A DNA stretch of 64,000 nt from Dehalococcoidales bacterium (GTDB lineage: Bacteria; Chloroflexota; Dehalococcoidia; Dehalococcoidales; UBA2162). The notes beneath the pieces are model-generated. The model did not search any database, was not told where the DNA came from, and saw nothing but the letters and a program-made list of their open reading frames with translations. The translations under genes and the position numbers were made by a program. The stretch is from assembly GCA_016932435.1 (NCBI GenBank), contig JAFGCW010000045.1, positions 9,070 to 73,069 on the forward strand, given 5' to 3'. Positions 61,557 to 64,000 of this stretch are shown in pieces (within the stretch, counting starts at the first letter, position 1; each line of letters opens with the position of its first letter).

Positions 61557-63802
61557 TTAATGCCCAGTTTTGCTTCAACGTCGGCTATTATCTCTCTTGT
61601 CTGGTCGATCATATCAGGACTCACCGATACCGAGGTTATACCCCACTCTACGAGTTTTTCAGTCAAGTCCGGGAAGAAAGACGGAGCCTGTCCGCATATC
61701 GAGCAGGTTACTCCCATATTCTTTGATGTCTTGACTATCTTTTCAAGCGATGCCATTACTGCCTGATCTCTCTCGTCAAAAATATCGGCAAGTTTAGAAG
61801 AATCACGATCGACCCCAAGTGTTAGCTGTGTAAGATCGTTCGAACCGATCGATACTCCATCTATTCCGGTTTCAAGGAATTTTTCCAGAAGAATCACATT
61901 GGAGGGTACCTCAACCATCATCCATATTTTAAAATCGTCTGTCTGTACAAGGCCTTCACCATGCATTATTTCCAGTGTTCTCTTTAACTCGGGGACGGTA
62001 CGGACGAATGGTATCATTACCCAGAGATTATTATATTTTTCCCTGACCTTCTTGATTGCTTCAAGCTCCAGCTTGAACGTCTCGATATCCGTAATATACC
62101 TGGAAGCTCCTCTATATCCGAGCATGGGATTTTCTTCTATTTCTTCGTACTCTTCTCCACCGATAAGCGCTCTGTATTCGTTGGACTTGAAATCATTTGT
62201 CCTGTAGACAACCTGGCGGGGATGAAACGCCTTGGCAAATATAGTAAGTCCGTCCGCCAGTTTATCAACAAATTCATGACCACGATTCTGGGCGATCATG
62301 TAACTCGGGTGTTCCCCTATCTGGGCAATCATGAATTCAGCCCGCAGCAGACCTATACCATCTACGTCTCTTGAAGCCACTCTATCCACTATATCCGGCT
62401 GAGCCAGATTAGCCAGGAGTTTGGTCTTCGTTGTTATTTTCTTTCCTGATGATTTTTTCTTTTTCACGGCTATTCTGATAATTCCGTCGTAAACCTTACC
62501 ATTGGAACCATCTACGGTGATTTCCTGTCCGTCTTTCAGAACCGACATTCCATTCCCGGTCCCGACAACACAGGGAATCCCGAGCTCTCTGCTGACAATA
62601 GCAGCATGTGCGGTTCTTCCGCCACGGTCTGTGACAATAGCTACAGCACGCTTCATTGCCGGAACAAAATCCGGTGTCGTCATCTCAGCCACCAGAATAT
62701 CGCCGGATAAAACCTTGTCGATGTTCGAAGGATGTTTAACCAGTTTCACCGGACCCGACGCCACACCGGGACTTGCCGGCGCCCCCGAAAGGATTACAGG
62801 AGCCTTTATCTCATGTACCTCTCCAACTTCTTCTTTAATAGTTGTTATTGGACGGGTCTGCACAATATAGATTTTGCCTTTTTCTTTCGCCCATTCTATA
62901 TCCTGGGGAAACTCGTAGTGTTCTTCCAGTTTTTTACCTATTTCAGCAAGCTCTACAATGTCGGCATCGGTAATTTTCTGCATTGCCTGTTCTTCCGGTG
63001 TAAGATCGATTTTTACATTATCATCCTTGCCGGCTTTCCCTTCTCTCTTTACGAGTTTCCATTCCTGTTTCATAATCTCTTTTTTTAATATCTTCAAGTC
63101 GGACTTACTGACCTCATAATGATCAGGAGTAACGTCACCGGAAACAATCATCTCGCCCAGACCAAGGACAGCTTCTATAGTGATTTTATCCCTGTTACTG
63201 GTTGTAGGTTCGACTGTGAACATCACGCCCGAAGTCTCTGATTGGATCATGTGCTGCACAGGCACGGCAATCCCTACCTTAAAGTGATCAAATCCCTGTT
63301 CCTGCCTGTAGAATATTGCCCTTGCTCCGAACAATGAAGCCCAGCACTCCTTTACCGCATTAACTACATTCTTGTCACCCGTAATGTTAAGGAATGTAGC
63401 CTGCTGACCGGCAAAAGAAGCTTCCGGCAGATCTTCCGCGGTAGCGGATGAGCGTACCGCAACCAGTCCCCTGCCCATTTTAATGTAGGCACGTTCTATC
63501 TCTTCGACTATTTCAGCGGGTATTTCCGACCCTATTATAATATCCTGAACCTTGGCCGCAAGAGTTTGAAGTTGTTTGCTATCCTGGACATCCAATGACT
63601 CCAGAGTATTAGCAATTTCATCGTGAATTCCTGCTGTTTTTATAAAGTGAAAATAAGCATCTGCGGTAACGATAAAGCCCTGGGGAACCGGAATTCCGGC
63701 ATTCGTCATTTCTCCCAGGTTCGCCCCTTTACCTCCTACGGTAGCTATATCGTTTTTCGTTACCTCCTGAAACCAGACAACGGCTTTCTGGTGTTTCTGC
63801 AT
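61553..63802 (-). CDS. ppsA: phosphoenolpyruvate synthase
   Basis: A 749-residue PEP synthase. The N-terminal ATP-grasp domain has VGGKGANLGEM and FVDTREVALRSSATAED-like AVRSSATAEDLPEASFAGQQ; the swivelling domain has the phosphohistidine GGRTAHAAIVSRELGIPCVVG; the C-terminal PEP-binding barrel has NPMLGYRGASRY, a Glu-containing VPSNVIL and CSICGQAPS with the catalytic Cys. It makes PEP from pyruvate, ATP and water for gluconeogenesis. I chose ATG 63802 (GGAGG six bases before); an upstream in-frame ATG adds 17 unsupported residues. AGTATA at 63844-63849 (TATACT on the minus strand) may be its -10. Confidence 0.95.
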   Translation of the reverse strand: MQKHQKAVVWFQEVTKNDIATVGGKGANLGEMTNAGIPVPQGFIVTADAYFHFIKTAGIHDEIANTLESLDVQDSKQLQTLAAKVQDIIIGSEIPAEIVEEIERAYIKMGRGLVAVRSSATAEDLPEASFAGQQATFLNITGDKNVVNAVKECWASLFGARAIFYRQEQGFDHFKVGIAVPVQHMIQSETSGVMFTVEPTTSNRDKITIEAVLGLGEMIVSGDVTPDHYEVSKSDLKILKKEIMKQEWKLVKREGKAGKDDNVKIDLTPEEQAMQKITDADIVELAEIGKKLEEHYEFPQDIEWAKEKGKIYIVQTRPITTIKEEVGEVHEIKAPVILSGAPASPGVASGPVKLVKHPSNIDKVLSGDILVAEMTTPDFVPAMKRAVAIVTDRGGRTAHAAIVSRELGIPCVVGTGNGMSVLKDGQEITVDGSNGKVYDGIIRIAVKKKKSSGKKITTKTKLLANLAQPDIVDRVASRDVDGIGLLRAEFMIAQIGEHPSYMIAQNRGHEFVDKLADGLTIFAKAFHPRQVVYRTNDFKSNEYRALIGGEEYEEIEENPMLGYRGASRYITDIETFKLELEAIKKVREKYNNLWVMIPFVRTVPELKRTLEIMHGEGLVQTDDFKIWMMVEVPSNVILLEKFLETGIDGVSIGSNDLTQLTLGVDRDSSKLADIFDERDQAVMASLEKIVKTSKNMGVTCSICGQAPSFFPDLTEKLVEWGITSVSVSPDMIDQTREIIADVEAKLGIK

Positions 63803-63907
63803 GAAATCCCTCCATGTGTGTTTTAGGGCAAAAATTACCCCTAAGTATACCACAAATGCATATTAGAAACGAACGAATTGTTAAGCAAATTAACGACTGA
63901 TTTATAT

Positions 63908-63936
63908 TTGACAGTGCAATATACGTGAGTTAGAAT
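63908..63936 (+). promoter_or_regulatory. sigma70-type promoter for next gene
   Basis: TTGACA (63908-63913), 17 bases, TAGAAT (63931-63936), with transcription expected near 63943, 29 bases before ATG 63972. Confidence 0.75.
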
Positions 63937-63971
63937 TGAAGTTGCTGGTTGACGAACGGAGGAGGTTGATT

Positions 63972-64000
63972 ATGGTTGAAATGGTTATTGACAGCATACG
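63972..64000 (+). CDS. partial gene start, probable bifunctional nuclease family (DUF151)
   Basis: GGAGGAGG (63958-63965) precedes ATG 63972; nine codons are seen: MVEMVIDSI, then R incomplete at the window end. The start MVEM.IDSI matches my memory of bifunctional nuclease (BFN, DUF151) proteins, which begin MVEMxVDSIRVSLMN. A consensus promoter stands upstream. Only a handful of residues support the call. Confidence 0.45.

Overview
This window reads as a chromosomal piece of an uncultured anaerobic bacterium, most likely a member of the Chloroflexota close to Dehalococcoidia. This placement is an inference. It rests on a short methionine synthase (core-MetE type), MalT-like LuxR regulators, UROD-type methyltransferase paralogues, a DnaG zinc finger with Cys-x3-Cys, a dnaG-rpoD pair and a catabolic style built on acyl-CoA, FAD and Fe-S enzymes. 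TTG and GTG starts are frequent. There is no rRNA, CRISPR array, transposase or phage gene. One tRNA (Asp, GUC) is present.

Layout. 0-4 kb: tandem SAM methyltransferase paralogues (the first cut by the window edge), pth and an ABC-2 exporter. 4-15.8 kb: a housekeeping block dominated by S-adenosylmethionine recycling (mtnA, mtnP, core-MetE, ahcY, metK), with a cytidine deaminase, small cysteine- or lysine-rich proteins, a kinase-like protein, a GNAT, a radical SAM protein, a phosphohexomutase and a cupin; tRNA-Asp follows. 16-26 kb: accessory catabolic and transport genes, including two UROD-family paralogues, an amidohydrolase with an Fe-alcohol dehydrogenase, MFS and MATE transporters, and a flavodoxin-fold reductase. 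26.4-31.9 kb: a PAC2 protein, a 515-bp non-coding stretch with a strong promoter, a terminator-like hairpin and a further structured segment, an orphan peptide-type ABC binding lipoprotein, and a membrane protein fused to an endonuclease/exonuclease/phosphatase domain. 31.9-35.4 kb: divergent small-barrel/cupin and SDR/acyl-CoA dehydrogenase operons. 35.4-41.4 kb: a lipoprotein, an 871-residue MalT-type regulator followed by an array of AATCTATC repeats, a small conserved protein, an alpha/beta hydrolase with Cys in place of the nucleophilic Ser, a secreted protein and a solitary hypA. 41.5-50.4 kb: a ferredoxin-like protein and an SDR, facing a five-gene operon (EtfB, GlcD-like FAD protein, HdrB-like CCG protein, second FAD protein, MmgE/PrpD). 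50.6-52 kb: an AT-rich HEPN-like gene. 52-56.3 kb: an arylsulfotransferase-like propeller protein, MFS, an NTF2-like protein and a GNAT. 56.4-64 kb: housekeeping again (rpoD, dnaG, GNAT, dGTPase, ppsA), ending with the first codons of a probable bifunctional nuclease gene.

How the genes work together. MetK, AhcY and core-MetE can close the methyl cycle (Met to SAM to SAH to Hcy to Met), and MtnP and MtnA take methylthioadenosine back towards salvage, so one neighbourhood supports the many SAM-using enzymes. The accessory block at 31-50 kb looks like oxidation of an organic acid or acyl-CoA type substrate, with electrons passed through flavin and Fe-S proteins. The substrate cannot be read from the sequence. 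The items most worth a second look are the 27.4-27.9 kb RNA region, the EtfB-without-EtfA operon, the repeat array after the MalT-type regulator, and the HEPN gene with its odd junction.
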